Origin: Ignavibacteriales bacterium
Lineage (GTDB): Bacteria; Bacteroidota; Ignavibacteria; Ignavibacteriales; Ignavibacteriaceae
Length of the DNA stretch: 64,000 nucleotides
Direction of reading: 5' to 3'
Assembly: GCA_003538625.1 (NCBI GenBank)
Contig: DPRR01000029.1
Span: 496,001 to 560,000, forward strand
The position numbers and the translations under genes are program-made. Numbering within the stretch: position 1 is the first letter of the stretch; each line of letters opens with the position of its first letter. Shown piece after piece: positions 26,095 to 35,023 of this stretch. The notes beneath the pieces are model-generated. The model saw only the letters and a list, made by a program, of their open reading frames with translations. It did not search any database and was not told where the DNA came from.

Positions 26095-27261
26095 ATGCCA
26101 TTTTATGTTAGAGTTGGAAAAGTTCCACCGAAAAGACACACCACTTTTTATAAAGAGGATGGGAAATCACTTTATCGTGAAGAACTATTTAGTACAAAAG
26201 GATTTTCGGGAATTTATTCCAACAAGTATCATCTTTATATGCCAACCGAAGTTGAAAAGATTGATGAAGTTAGAATTGATTCATCAGCAAATGATTGGAA
26301 AGACGCTCCATTAGAATATTATCATTTTATAACTGATAAGAAGCGAACGGACGGAAATATCATAACAGCACGAAATGAATTTCTTAAGAATGAACATTGC
26401 GTTATGTCCACTGCTCATCTTACTGAGGATACTGAATATTTTTATCGTAACAGCCAGATGCATGAAATGTTATTTGTCCATCATGGTAAAGGTGTCTTAT
26501 TATCAGAGTATGGTAAAATAGATTTTAAAGAATGGGATTATCTGATTGTACCAAAAGGAACAACGTATCAAATTAAATTTGATGACTACAAAAACAACAA
26601 ACTGTTTATAATTGAATCGGATACTCCTTTTGATATTCCAAAACATTTTAGAAATGAATACGGACAATTAACTGAAGACGCACCATATTACGAAAGAGAT
26701 TTTCGTGTTCCGGAGTTCACTAAGCCGATTGATAAGCTTGGTGATTTTAGATTACGGTTAAAAGTTCGTAACAGAATGTTTGAGTACAAATTGCCGCATC
26801 ATCCATTTGATGTTGTTGGCTGGGATGGATTTCTTCATCCATATGCTTTTAATATTAAAGAGTATGCTCCAAAGGTGGGTAAGATTCATCTTCCGCCGCC
26901 GATACATTTAGTATTTGTTACACAGCATTTTGTTATATGTAATTTTGTTCCTCGTTTATATGATTTTCATCCGGATGCAATTCCGGCTCCATATTATCAT
27001 TCAAATGTAGATAGTGATGAAGTTTTGTATTATGTGCACGGTGATTTTATGTCAAGAACGGGAGTACAGGAAGGTTCGATTACTTTGCATCCAATGGGAA
27101 TTCCGCACGGACCACAACCCGGAAAAACTGAAGCATCAATTGGGAAAAAAGAAACTGATGAATATGCAGTAATGATTGATACTTTTACTCCTCTTCAACT
27201 GACAAAAAATGTTAAAGAAACTATGGTGAATGATTACAGTCAATCCTGGTTAAAAAAATAA
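26095..27261 (+). CDS. hmgA: Homogentisate 1,2-dioxygenase
   Basis: A 388-residue iron-dependent ring-cleaving dioxygenase giving maleylacetoacetate. The N-terminus MPFYVRVGKVPPKRHTTF and the C-terminal HPMGIPHGPQPG, with HSNVDSDEVLYYVHGDF before it, match the bacterial homogentisate dioxygenase family. In these enzymes His/Glu ligands lie in the C-terminal cupin part. GTGAGG upstream of the ATG is a modest ribosome-binding site. It lies between hppD and the fumarylacetoacetase gene. No separate maleylacetoacetate isomerase is visible. Confidence 0.93.
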   Translation: MPFYVRVGKVPPKRHTTFYKEDGKSLYREELFSTKGFSGIYSNKYHLYMPTEVEKIDEVRIDSSANDWKDAPLEYYHFITDKKRTDGNIITARNEFLKNEHCVMSTAHLTEDTEYFYRNSQMHEMLFVHHGKGVLLSEYGKIDFKEWDYLIVPKGTTYQIKFDDYKNNKLFIIESDTPFDIPKHFRNEYGQLTEDAPYYERDFRVPEFTKPIDKLGDFRLRLKVRNRMFEYKLPHHPFDVVGWDGFLHPYAFNIKEYAPKVGKIHLPPPIHLVFVTQHFVICNFVPRLYDFHPDAIPAPYYHSNVDSDEVLYYVHGDFMSRTGVQEGSITLHPMGIPHGPQPGKTEASIGKKETDEYAVMIDTFTPLQLTKNVKETMVNDYSQSWLKK

Positions 27262-27282
27262 TTTCGAATAAAGGAATCGTAA

Positions 27283-28299
27283 ATGAAATTGATATCATAT
27301 TTATATAAAAAAGAAGAACGTGTCGGGATATTCTATAATGAAAAGATTTTCGATCTTCAAAAAGCGGCATCTTCTATCAATTTAAAATTACCCTCAACAA
27401 TGAAAAAGTTTTTGGAGGGTGAAAATGGATCTATGAAACTTGCAAAAAAAACTTTTGAGGCAATCAAAAAAGGTAAGATAAAATTCTCGTTGAAATACAA
27501 ATCTGTTAATCTTCTTTCACCGGTTCCACATCCAACTTCACTGCGCGATGGTTATGCTTTTAGACAACATGTATTTACTGCAAGAAGAAACAGGGGAGTA
27601 GAAATGATTACCGAATTTGATCAGTATCCGGTTTTTTATTTTGGAAATCATAATGCAGTGTTTGGACCAGGAAATGTAAAGGTTGAAGATGATCATTTAA
27701 AAGGTTGTGATTTTGAACTTGAGTGTGCAATAGTCATTGGAAAGAAAGGAAAAAATATTCCTTCTTCTAAGGCAGACGAATATATAGCCGGATATATGAT
27801 AATGAATGATTTATCCGCAAGAGTTTTACAAATGGAAGAAATGAAATTAAATCTTGGTCCTGCAAAGGGAAAGGATTTTGCAACTACACTTGGTCCCTGG
27901 CTCGTTACTCCGGATGAATTAGAACAATTTAAAGTTGAAACTAAATTTGGTAATAAATATAATTTACAGATGACAGCCAAACATAATGGAAAACAAATCT
28001 CTAGTGGTAATGTAAATCAAATGGATTGGACTTTTGCCGAGATAATTGAACGCGCCGGTTATGGTGTTACGTTATTTCCCGGTGATATCATTGGTTCAGG
28101 TACTGTTGGCACTGGATGCTATCTTGAGCTGAATGGAACCTGGGCAATTGAAGCCAAAGAAAAAGGGAAAGAACACAAACCAATATGGTTAAATGATGGT
28201 GATGAAATTGAATTGGAAATTACAGGATTGGGTGTACTTAAAAATAGAATTAAAAAATCCAAAACAAACCGTTCAATTTTGGCAAAGAAAAAAATCTGA
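27283..28299 (+). CDS. Fumarylacetoacetate hydrolase family protein
   Basis: A 338-residue FAH-fold hydrolase. The catalytic domain shows DGYAFRQHVFTARRNRG, NHNAVFGPG, GCDFELECAIVIGKKG (metal-binding Glu residues) and MIMNDLSARVLQMEE. In this operon the natural reaction is cleavage of fumarylacetoacetate to fumarate and acetoacetate. The N-terminal ~90 residues form the smaller regulatory domain. Stop and next start share a base (TGATG), indicating coupled translation with the flavin-reductase gene. Confidence 0.88.
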   Translation: MKLISYLYKKEERVGIFYNEKIFDLQKAASSINLKLPSTMKKFLEGENGSMKLAKKTFEAIKKGKIKFSLKYKSVNLLSPVPHPTSLRDGYAFRQHVFTARRNRGVEMITEFDQYPVFYFGNHNAVFGPGNVKVEDDHLKGCDFELECAIVIGKKGKNIPSSKADEYIAGYMIMNDLSARVLQMEEMKLNLGPAKGKDFATTLGPWLVTPDELEQFKVETKFGNKYNLQMTAKHNGKQISSGNVNQMDWTFAEIIERAGYGVTLFPGDIIGSGTVGTGCYLELNGTWAIEAKEKGKEHKPIWLNDGDEIELEITGLGVLKNRIKKSKTNRSILAKKKI

Positions 28300-29276
28300 T
28301 GAAGCATATCATTCCTGCTGAAATAACTGTTCCGGAAGTTCAAAGATTATTACAGGGTGGAATTGGCCCAAGACCTATCGCACTTGTATCCACGATTTCT
28401 AAAGAAGGGAAGAATAACCTAACTCCATTTTCATTTTATAATGTCTTTGGAGCAAATCCTCCCGTTATTGCTTTTTCACCATCAAGAAGAGGAAGAGACG
28501 GTTCATTAAAGGACACATATCTTAATCTAATGGATAATAAGGAATGCGTGGTTCAAGCTGTTACTTATTCTATGATTGAACAAGTTAGCCTTGCTTCTAC
28601 TGAATATGAGTATGGTATTGATGAGTTTGTTAAGAGCGGATTAACTCCAATTGAATCTGATATGGTAAAACCCAGGAGAGTAAAAGAATCGCCTTTTCAA
28701 ATGGAATGCAGAATGCTCGAGATGAGAAGTTTCGGTAATAGTGGAACTTCAGCTAACATTGCAATTTGTGAAGTAATGAAATTTCATGTAGAAGAAGATC
28801 TTTTTGTTGACGGTGTATTACATCCAAACAAAATTGATCTGGTTGCAAGAATGTCAGCAAATTTTTATTGCCGTGCTTTCGGAGAAAATATATTTGAGGT
28901 AGAGAAACCCATCGCAAAAAAAGGCATTGGTTATGATCAGATTCCCGAATTCATAAAGAACTCATATGTGTACTCGGCAAATAACTTAGGAAAGTTTGGA
29001 AATATTGAATCTTTACCTTCTGATAATGCTGTAACTGACTATATTAAAGAAGTTAAGGATCTTATCGTAAATGATTTCGAACTATCACTTCCTGCATTCT
29101 ATCGTTATGGAAGAGACAAAAATTTTACTTATATGCTAAAATTTCTTTTGCTTGACACGGAATTAGATTCTAACTATAAAAAACAGTTATTGGAAGAGAC
29201 AGCAAAGATTGCATTGGAAACTAATAAGACTGAAACTGCCTGGAAGATTGCACTTTATGCTGGAAGAGAAAAATGA
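28299..29276 (+). CDS. Flavin-reductase-like protein with C-terminal extension
   Basis: A 325-residue protein. Residues about 10-190 match the flavin-reductase-like split barrel that binds FMN (GIGPRPIALVSTISKEGKNN, TPFSFYNVFGANPPVIAFSP). About 120 additional helical residues follow (YGRDKNFTYMLKFLLLD), which are not typical of small flavin reductases. It is locked into the tyrosine operon by 1-base and 4-base overlaps on its two sides. Its role may be in supplying reduced flavin or in an auxiliary step such as handling maleylacetoacetate; that is inference. Confidence 0.75.
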   Translation: MKHIIPAEITVPEVQRLLQGGIGPRPIALVSTISKEGKNNLTPFSFYNVFGANPPVIAFSPSRRGRDGSLKDTYLNLMDNKECVVQAVTYSMIEQVSLASTEYEYGIDEFVKSGLTPIESDMVKPRRVKESPFQMECRMLEMRSFGNSGTSANIAICEVMKFHVEEDLFVDGVLHPNKIDLVARMSANFYCRAFGENIFEVEKPIAKKGIGYDQIPEFIKNSYVYSANNLGKFGNIESLPSDNAVTDYIKEVKDLIVNDFELSLPAFYRYGRDKNFTYMLKFLLLDTELDSNYKKQLLEETAKIALETNKTETAWKIALYAGREK

Positions 29277-31249
29277 ATGAAAATAAATTTCCAATATGGT
29301 TTCCATCTGGCGAAAGAATAAAAGGAAGTAATCTCCAACAGTACCTTACTTTTCTAAAATCACATTTCAGTAAAGATTTTAATAACTATAACGAACTATA
29401 TAATTGGTCCATAACTCAAATAGAAGAATTCTGGAGATCAATCTGGGAGTTTTCTGAAATCATCCACTCTAAACCCTACGATACCATTATAAGTGAAAGA
29501 ACACAGCCGGGTGCTAAATGGTTTACAGGATCAGAATTAAACTTTGCAGAAAATCTTTTAAAGTTCAGAGATGATAACATTGCAATAATTTCTATCCGCG
29601 AAAAGCATTCAACAGTTAAATTAACTTATTGTCAGCTTTATGATTTGGTTGCACGCTGTGTTGAAGGATTAAGAAATCTTGGAGTTAAAAAAGGCGATCG
29701 GGTTGCAGGCTTTTTAACCAATTATCCTGAATCTGTAATTGCAATGCTAGCTGCAACAAGTTTGGGAGCAATCTGGAGTTCCACATCTCCGGATTTTGGA
29801 ATTGAAGGAGTTTGTGATCGTTTTGGACAAATTGAACCAAAAATTTTATTTGCTATTGAATCATATAATTATGCGGGTAAAAAGATTGATTGTAGAGAAA
29901 AAATAGAGCGGATAAAAAACAGAATTCCGTCAATAGAAAAAATTATAGTAATCAAAGAGTATGATGAATTGTCCGAGGTTCAATATCAAAATACAAATTC
30001 AAGTTATTCTGCTAACTATATTTATTTTAATGATTTATTAAACAATACCTCAACAGAAATTATGTTTATGCAGCTTCCTTTTGATCATCCAACTTACATA
30101 ATGTATTCATCCGGAACTACAGGAAAACCAAAGTGTATTGTGCACGGAGCAGGGGGAACATTACTTCAGCATTTTAAAGAACTGCATCTTCACACCGATC
30201 TGAAAAGAGACGATAAAATTGCATACTATACAACTTGCGGCTGGATGATGTGGAATTGGTTGGTAAGTTCTCTGATGTTGGGAGCAAGCATTGTTTTAAT
30301 CGATGGAAGTCCCGCATTTCCAAGTAATGAAATTCTATGGCAAAAAATAGAAGAAGAGAACGTATCAATATTCGGGACTAGCCCAAAGTATTTATCGGGT
30401 ATTGAAAAATCCGGTTTAGTGCCTAAAGAAAAATTTAATCTTCAATCACTTAGAACAATTCTATCGACCGGGTCACCATTAAGTGAAGAAAATTTTAACT
30501 GGGTTTATAAAAATGTTAAAACAGATTTGCAGCTATCTTCAATTTCAGGTGGAACAGATATAATTTCCTGTTTTATACTTGGTTGTCCTATACTTCCTGT
30601 TTATGCCGGGGAGATTCAATGTAGAGGATTAGGAATGAAGGTAGAAGCATATGATGATAACGGAAATTCTGTAATTGACGAAAAAGGTGAGCTTGTCTGT
30701 ACCGCTCCGTTTCCTTCTCGTCCAATATATTTTTGGAATGACCCTGATGGATCTAAATATCACACAGCATATTTTGATTTTTTTCCCGGCATCTGGAGAC
30801 ACGGAGATTATATAAAAATTACCTCAAGCGGCGGAGTAGTAGTTTATGGCAGATCTGATGCTACATTAAATCCGGGCGGAGTGCGAATTGGAACTGCGGA
30901 AATATATAAAGTTGTGGAATCGATGGAGGAGATTTCTGATAGCCTGGTTGTTGGAAAAAATATTAATGATGATGTAAAGATTATTTTATTTGTAGTGTTA
31001 AGAAAAGATATAAATTTAAATAATGAACTGATACAGAAATTAAAAAACAAAATAAGAAATGAAACCACTCCTCGTCATGTCCCATCTCAAATAATCCAAA
31101 TAAAAGAAGTGCCTTACACAATAAGCGGAAAGAAAGTTGAGATTGCTGTTACAAGGATATTAAATGGTGAAAAGGTTGATAATAAGGAAGCGCTGGCTAA
31201 TCCAAATTCGCTTGATCAGTTCTACGATTTTCTAAAGTACTCAACGTAA
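29273..31249 (+). CDS. Acetoacetyl-CoA synthetase
   Basis: A 658-residue adenylate-forming enzyme that activates acetoacetate to acetoacetyl-CoA. The AMP-binding P-loop is YIMYSSGTTGKPKCIVHG. The core motifs YTTCGWMMWNWLV and the C-terminal GRSDATLNPGGVRIGTAEIY and PYTISGKKVEIAV (catalytic Lys) are those of acetoacetyl-CoA synthetase. It overlaps the previous gene by ATGA and ends the operon, so acetoacetate released by fumarylacetoacetase can enter central metabolism. Confidence 0.92.
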   Translation: MNENKFPIWFPSGERIKGSNLQQYLTFLKSHFSKDFNNYNELYNWSITQIEEFWRSIWEFSEIIHSKPYDTIISERTQPGAKWFTGSELNFAENLLKFRDDNIAIISIREKHSTVKLTYCQLYDLVARCVEGLRNLGVKKGDRVAGFLTNYPESVIAMLAATSLGAIWSSTSPDFGIEGVCDRFGQIEPKILFAIESYNYAGKKIDCREKIERIKNRIPSIEKIIVIKEYDELSEVQYQNTNSSYSANYIYFNDLLNNTSTEIMFMQLPFDHPTYIMYSSGTTGKPKCIVHGAGGTLLQHFKELHLHTDLKRDDKIAYYTTCGWMMWNWLVSSLMLGASIVLIDGSPAFPSNEILWQKIEEENVSIFGTSPKYLSGIEKSGLVPKEKFNLQSLRTILSTGSPLSEENFNWVYKNVKTDLQLSSISGGTDIISCFILGCPILPVYAGEIQCRGLGMKVEAYDDNGNSVIDEKGELVCTAPFPSRPIYFWNDPDGSKYHTAYFDFFPGIWRHGDYIKITSSGGVVVYGRSDATLNPGGVRIGTAEIYKVVESMEEISDSLVVGKNINDDVKIILFVVLRKDINLNNELIQKLKNKIRNETTPRHVPSQIIQIKEVPYTISGKKVEIAVTRILNGEKVDNKEALANPNSLDQFYDFLKYST

Positions 31250-31329
31250 TTGCTATCAACAAAAATATTTATTAGAAATCCAACCTATATTGATTTAATA
31301 TTACGAAAACTAAATAAAAGAATAATAAT

Positions 31330-31334
31330 AGGAG
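31330..31334 (+). promoter_or_regulatory. Ribosome-binding site that fixes the ferritin start at 31342
   Basis: AGGAG, 7 bases before the ATG at 31342. This points to the ATG whose reading frame is closed two codons later by TAA (31348-31350), rather than to the later in-frame ATG at 31411, which has no such site. Confidence 0.65.
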
Positions 31335-31341
31335 AATTAAA

Positions 31342-31842
31342 ATGCACTAAAAAAGTGTTGAGCTTTTAAATAAAGCAATAGCAGATGAACTTTTAGCAGT
31401 TCATCAATATATGTATTTTCATTTTTTATGCGATGATATGGGATATGATTTATTAGCCGGGTTATTCAAACGAGCTGCAATAGATGAAATGATGCATGTA
31501 GAAAAATTAGCGCAAAGAATTTTGTTCCTGAAAGGTGAAGTCAAGATGAAAGTTGGAGGCAATGTTCAACAAATTAAAGACGTTTCAAAAATGTCAGAAC
31601 TCACTTCTAAAATGGAACAGGAAAGTGCGCAGGAATATAATGTTTGGGCTAATGTATGTGCTGCAAATGCGGATTCAGCAACTAAACAAATTTTTGAAGA
31701 TCTAGTAGCTGAAGAAGAAAGACATTATGATCAGTATGATACTGAACATGATAATCTGAAAAAGTTTGGTACCAGATATCTTGCACTGCTATCAATCGAG
31801 CGTAGTAAAAATCTTTCTGCAACAGGTCGTCCGGTAGAATAA
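31342..31842 (+). CDS. Ferritin-like (bacterioferritin-type) protein with in-frame TAA at codon 3
   Basis: Reading from ATG 31342 gives Met-His-stop-KSVELLNKAIADELLAVHQY and then an intact frame to 31842, 166 codons in all. The first helix with the expected diiron ligand Glu16 (ADELLAVHQY) lies before the next in-frame ATG at 31411. Other ligands are AIDEMMHVEKL, ESAQEYNVW and EEERHYDQYD. The protein would store iron in a ferroxidase cage. Bacteroidota homologues, as I recall them, begin MHEKS, so TAA looks like a GAA codon with one substitution. Either it is a fresh nonsense mutation, a base error, or starts inside at a non-standard codon. An intact 143-residue product from 31411 would lack a ligand. 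Confidence 0.75.
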
Positions 31843-31859
31843 ATAATAATTATGTTAAC

Positions 31860-31889
31860 AAAGGCTGATTTTTTAATCAGCCTTTTTTT
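31860..31889 (+). terminator. Rho-independent terminator after the ferritin-like gene
   Basis: AAAGGCTGATT (31860-31870) pairs perfectly with AATCAGCCTTT (31875-31885) around a TTTT loop: 11 base pairs, followed by a run of T. Ends the ferritin transcript 12 bases before mobA. Confidence 0.9.
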
Positions 31890-31900
31890 ATTTTAAACAT

Positions 31901-32509
31901 ATGAAAAAAGATATTACCGGAATAATTCTTTGCGGTGGAAAAAGTTCCAGAATGCAAACGAACAAAGCACTTCTTAAAATTAGTGGTAAACCAGTAATTG
32001 AAATAATAGCCGAGAGGTTAAAAAGTATTTTTAATGTAGTTTTAATTTCTACTAATGATTCTAAAAAATATAACTTCTTAAATCTGCCTTTAGTTAATGA
32101 TATTATTAATGATAAAGGTCCCTTAGGCGGAATTTATTCTGCTCTTAAATTATCAACAACCGAAAAGAATTTTATAATAAGTTGTGATATGCCTTTGATT
32201 AATGTGGAGCTAATTAAATATCTCATCAATTTAAATTCTGATAAAGCGATACTACTTCCAAAATCGAAAGGAAGAATTCATCAACTATGCGGAGTCTATT
32301 CTAAATCAGTAATTAGTATAATTGAAGATGTTTTTAATTTATCTCAAGTAAATAAAAGTATTAAAGGCAGTGTTTACGAACTGATCGAAATTGTTCCAAC
32401 AAATCTAATTGATGTTGAGCATCTTCCTTTCTATGATGAAAATCAATTTTTAAATATGAATTCGCCGGAAGATTATGAGTTGATAAAAAATATTTATGAG
32501 AATCAGTGA
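31901..32509 (+). CDS. mobA: Molybdenum cofactor guanylyltransferase
   Basis: A 202-residue nucleotidyltransferase. The N-terminal GTP-binding motif is IILCGGKSSRMQTNKALL (residues 6-23), and PLGGIYSAL and ISCDMPLI (Mg-binding Asp) follow, as in MobA. It attaches GMP to molybdopterin to form the bis-MGD cofactor needed by DMSO-reductase-family enzymes. Such an enzyme is encoded 2.5 kb downstream (35023), so co-location is meaningful. The stop overlaps the cytochrome gene by GTGA. Confidence 0.88.
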   Translation: MKKDITGIILCGGKSSRMQTNKALLKISGKPVIEIIAERLKSIFNVVLISTNDSKKYNFLNLPLVNDIINDKGPLGGIYSALKLSTTEKNFIISCDMPLINVELIKYLINLNSDKAILLPKSKGRIHQLCGVYSKSVISIIEDVFNLSQVNKSIKGSVYELIEIVPTNLIDVEHLPFYDENQFLNMNSPEDYELIKNIYENQ

Positions 32510-34365
32510 AACCGATTTATAGAAATTCTTATTTGATTCTTATCTTATTTGTTGTTGTTTATTTTACTGCTAACCATTTAAGTAGTAGATATTTTATAAA
32601 CAGAACTTTTAATGGCTGTGTTGATTGCCATAATGAGATGATAGGATTTGAAGAATCACATTCACCAGAAAAAGTTGGATGCAATGCTTGCCATTTGGGA
32701 AATCCAAATACCACAAACAAAGCTTTTGCCCACAAAGGAATGATATTGATTCCGGGTAATCTTTCGAATTCTGCCAAAACGTGTGGCACTACCGGTTGTC
32801 ATCCAGGAATTCCGGAGCGAATAAATAATTCTATTATGAATACTATGAGTGGAGTAATTTCTGTAAACCGTTTCGCATTCGATGAAATTGAAAAACCAGA
32901 GAGCTTATTTAAAGTTAAAGAATTAACTCAATCCAATGCTGATAATCATAACAGAAATCTTTGTGCATCCTGCCATCTTGGAAATGAAAAAACAGAGTGG
33001 GGTGCAATTAATGAATTATCCCGGGGTGGTGGATGTAATGCGTGTCATTTGAATTACAGCAATGAAGCAACTGAGCAATTGAACAATTACTTAACGTCAA
33101 ATGTCAAAGGTGAAATGTCAAATGAAATTGAAAAACGATCTGATAATTTTCCCAAAGTTCATCCGCAGTTAAGCTTGAATGTAACAAATGATCATTGTTT
33201 TGGTTGTCATAGTCGTTCGGGTAGAATTTCAACTAATTATGAAGGCTGGTCTGAAACATTATTGAGTGAAAATGATATTAAAGGAAAAAAAAATTACAGA
33301 CTTTTAATGGACGGACGCGTCTTTCAAAAAGCCAGGGATGATGTTCATCATGAGGCAGGGATGGGATGCATTGACTGCCATGTTTCAATGGAAATTATGG
33401 GAGATGGGAATTTATACCAGCATATGGAAGAAGCGACAAAAGTAAAGTGCATGGATTGTCATTCTGCTAAAGGTCGTTCAGTTAGTTACTATCAACTTGA
33501 TTTTGAATCAAAAAAAATTGTTGATTTGAAAAAATCAAAAAGAGAAAAAGAGAAATTTTTAGTTACAAGTAAATCAAATATAGCGATAGTAAATACTTTT
33601 GTTAATTCTGATGATGAAAAATACCTGATCACAAAATCATCAGGTATTAAGTTAATGCTGAATCCACCGAAACCAATTTGTATCGAAGGACAAGCTCATC
33701 AAAGATTAAGTTGTAATAGTTGTCATACAGAGTGGGTTACGCACTGCGTTGGATGCCACACGGAATATGATCCAAATTTGGAGGGTTACGATTTACTTGA
33801 TAACAAAGATATTGTTGGAAGCTGGAAGGAAACTCCAAGTGATTTTTGTGTTGATTATCCAGTGCTTGGCGTGAAAAAAGAAAATTCAGGTAAAGAAACA
33901 ATCGATACTTTTCTTCCAGGGATGGTAATAACGATTGACAAATTTAAGAATCTAGGAAAGAAAATCTTTAAAAGATTATTTGCTCCAACTTTTTCACATA
34001 CGATTAATAAATCTGGTAGAAATTGTAAATCTTGCCATAATAATCCACTTGCAATTGGATATGGAAAAGGGGAATTGATATTTTCTGGTAATGCTAATTG
34101 GAGTTTTAAACCTTTTTATGCAAATCATATTGGAGATAATATACCCAAAGATGCCTGGATCGGTTTTATGAAAACGAGAAATGAAACATCAACTACTAGA
34201 ACTAATACAAGACCTTTTACGGTTGAAGAACAGAAAAGAATTTTATTTGTTGGTGCTTGTTTAACTTGTCATGGAGAAGATTCAGAAATTATGAAGAGGA
34301 GTTTGATAAATTTTGAAAATGTGTTGAAGAGAATTAGTAAAAAATGTTTACTGCCTGAATATTAG
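32506..34365 (+). CDS. Membrane-anchored multihaem cytochrome c, twelve haem motifs
   Basis: A 619-residue protein starting at GTG, with an N-terminal hydrophobic anchor (LILILFVVVYFTANHL). It has eleven CxxCH motifs (CVDCH, CNACH, CASCH, CNACH, CFGCH, CIDCH, CMDCH, CNSCH, CVGCH, CKSCH, CLTCH) plus one CX4CH (CGTTGCH), so about twelve c-type haems in the periplasm. It is coupled by overlap to mobA and lies before the PsrABC-type genes. It may carry electrons to or from the molybdoenzyme, or itself reduce a sulfur or nitrogen oxyanion. I cannot match it to a named family; spacing differs from NrfA, OTR and HAO. Confidence 0.85.
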   Translation: MKPIYRNSYLILILFVVVYFTANHLSSRYFINRTFNGCVDCHNEMIGFEESHSPEKVGCNACHLGNPNTTNKAFAHKGMILIPGNLSNSAKTCGTTGCHPGIPERINNSIMNTMSGVISVNRFAFDEIEKPESLFKVKELTQSNADNHNRNLCASCHLGNEKTEWGAINELSRGGGCNACHLNYSNEATEQLNNYLTSNVKGEMSNEIEKRSDNFPKVHPQLSLNVTNDHCFGCHSRSGRISTNYEGWSETLLSENDIKGKKNYRLLMDGRVFQKARDDVHHEAGMGCIDCHVSMEIMGDGNLYQHMEEATKVKCMDCHSAKGRSVSYYQLDFESKKIVDLKKSKREKEKFLVTSKSNIAIVNTFVNSDDEKYLITKSSGIKLMLNPPKPICIEGQAHQRLSCNSCHTEWVTHCVGCHTEYDPNLEGYDLLDNKDIVGSWKETPSDFCVDYPVLGVKKENSGKETIDTFLPGMVITIDKFKNLGKKIFKRLFAPTFSHTINKSGRNCKSCHNNPLAIGYGKGELIFSGNANWSFKPFYANHIGDNIPKDAWIGFMKTRNETSTTRTNTRPFTVEEQKRILFVGACLTCHGEDSEIMKRSLINFENVLKRISKKCLLPEY

Positions 34366-34535
34366 TTGTTACGACAAAACTATTAAATAAATTTAAGAAT
34401 TATTTCTGTTCATAATTTAAGCCTCGCTGCCTTTCTAATTTCTTAGAAACAAATCAATACTTCTCTTAGAATTGAAAAACGATTTATTATAATTCATCCA
34501 AAATCAATTAAAATTAAATAAAATGATGTGGCAAT

Positions 34536-34563
34536 AAAGTTGGTATTTATAAATATCAACTTT
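34536..34563. promoter_or_regulatory. 28-base near-perfect palindrome, candidate operator
   Basis: AAAGTTGGTATTTA is followed immediately by TAAATATCAACTTT; the two halves are reverse complements at 13 of 14 positions. It ends 13 bases before the MerR start ATG at 34577. The likely reader is the MerR protein itself, acting on the sulfur-locus promoter, though a dimeric CRP/FNR-type protein could also recognise TTG...CAA half sites. Confidence 0.6.
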
Positions 34564-34576
34564 TATCGTGTTGTTA

Positions 34577-35023
34577 ATGTTCTACGAATCAACAAAAGAA
34601 GAACCGGTTTATCCCATAAGAACTGCTGCTAAGATTTTAAATATTTCTGTTCATACCATCCGTATGTATGAAAAAGAAAATCTTATTATCCCGTTTAAAA
34701 AATCAACTAACCATAGACTTTTTTCTAAGTCTGATATTGATAGAATTAATTGTATCCGCTCAGCTATTAATAATTCAAAGATCAGTATCAATGGAATTAA
34801 AACTATTTATGCAATGATGCCTTGTTGGGAACTTATGAATTGCGCCAAGATTGATCAAAATAATTGCAGTGCATATTTAGATCACCACGGTCCATGCTGG
34901 GCTAATAAAGGGGAGAATACCAAATGTGCATCTAAAAATTGCAGAGACTGTTCTGTTTATAAAGATTACTGGGATTGTGGCAGTATAAAAAAATTTATTA
35001 AAACTAAATTAAAGAGCATTTGA
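34577..35023 (+). CDS. MerR-family regulator with Cys-rich C-terminal (two-CW-like) domain
   Basis: A 148-residue protein. Residues about 10-75 form a MerR winged helix (YPIRTAAKILNISVHTIRMYEKENLI, RLFSKSDIDRI). The dimerisation helix is short. The tail has nine Cys in about 50 residues with a PCWELMNC ... NNCSAY ... GPCWANKG ... KNCRDCSVYKDYWDC pattern, seen in two-CW-type metal or Fe-S binding modules. This suggests redox or sulfur sensing. GTG at 34568 is an alternative start. Its stop overlaps the molybdoenzyme start (TGATG), so it is co-transcribed with its likely target. Confidence 0.8.
   Translation: MFYESTKEEPVYPIRTAAKILNISVHTIRMYEKENLIIPFKKSTNHRLFSKSDIDRINCIRSAINNSKISINGIKTIYAMMPCWELMNCAKIDQNNCSAYLDHHGPCWANKGENTKCASKNCRDCSVYKDYWDCGSIKKFIKTKLKSI

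Noticed and set aside
33098..33128. Direct repeat of TGTCAAA/ATGTCAAATG in the cytochrome gene as a member of the palindromic repeat family
   Set aside because: It lacks the inverted ends and interior of the family; a simple local repetition.
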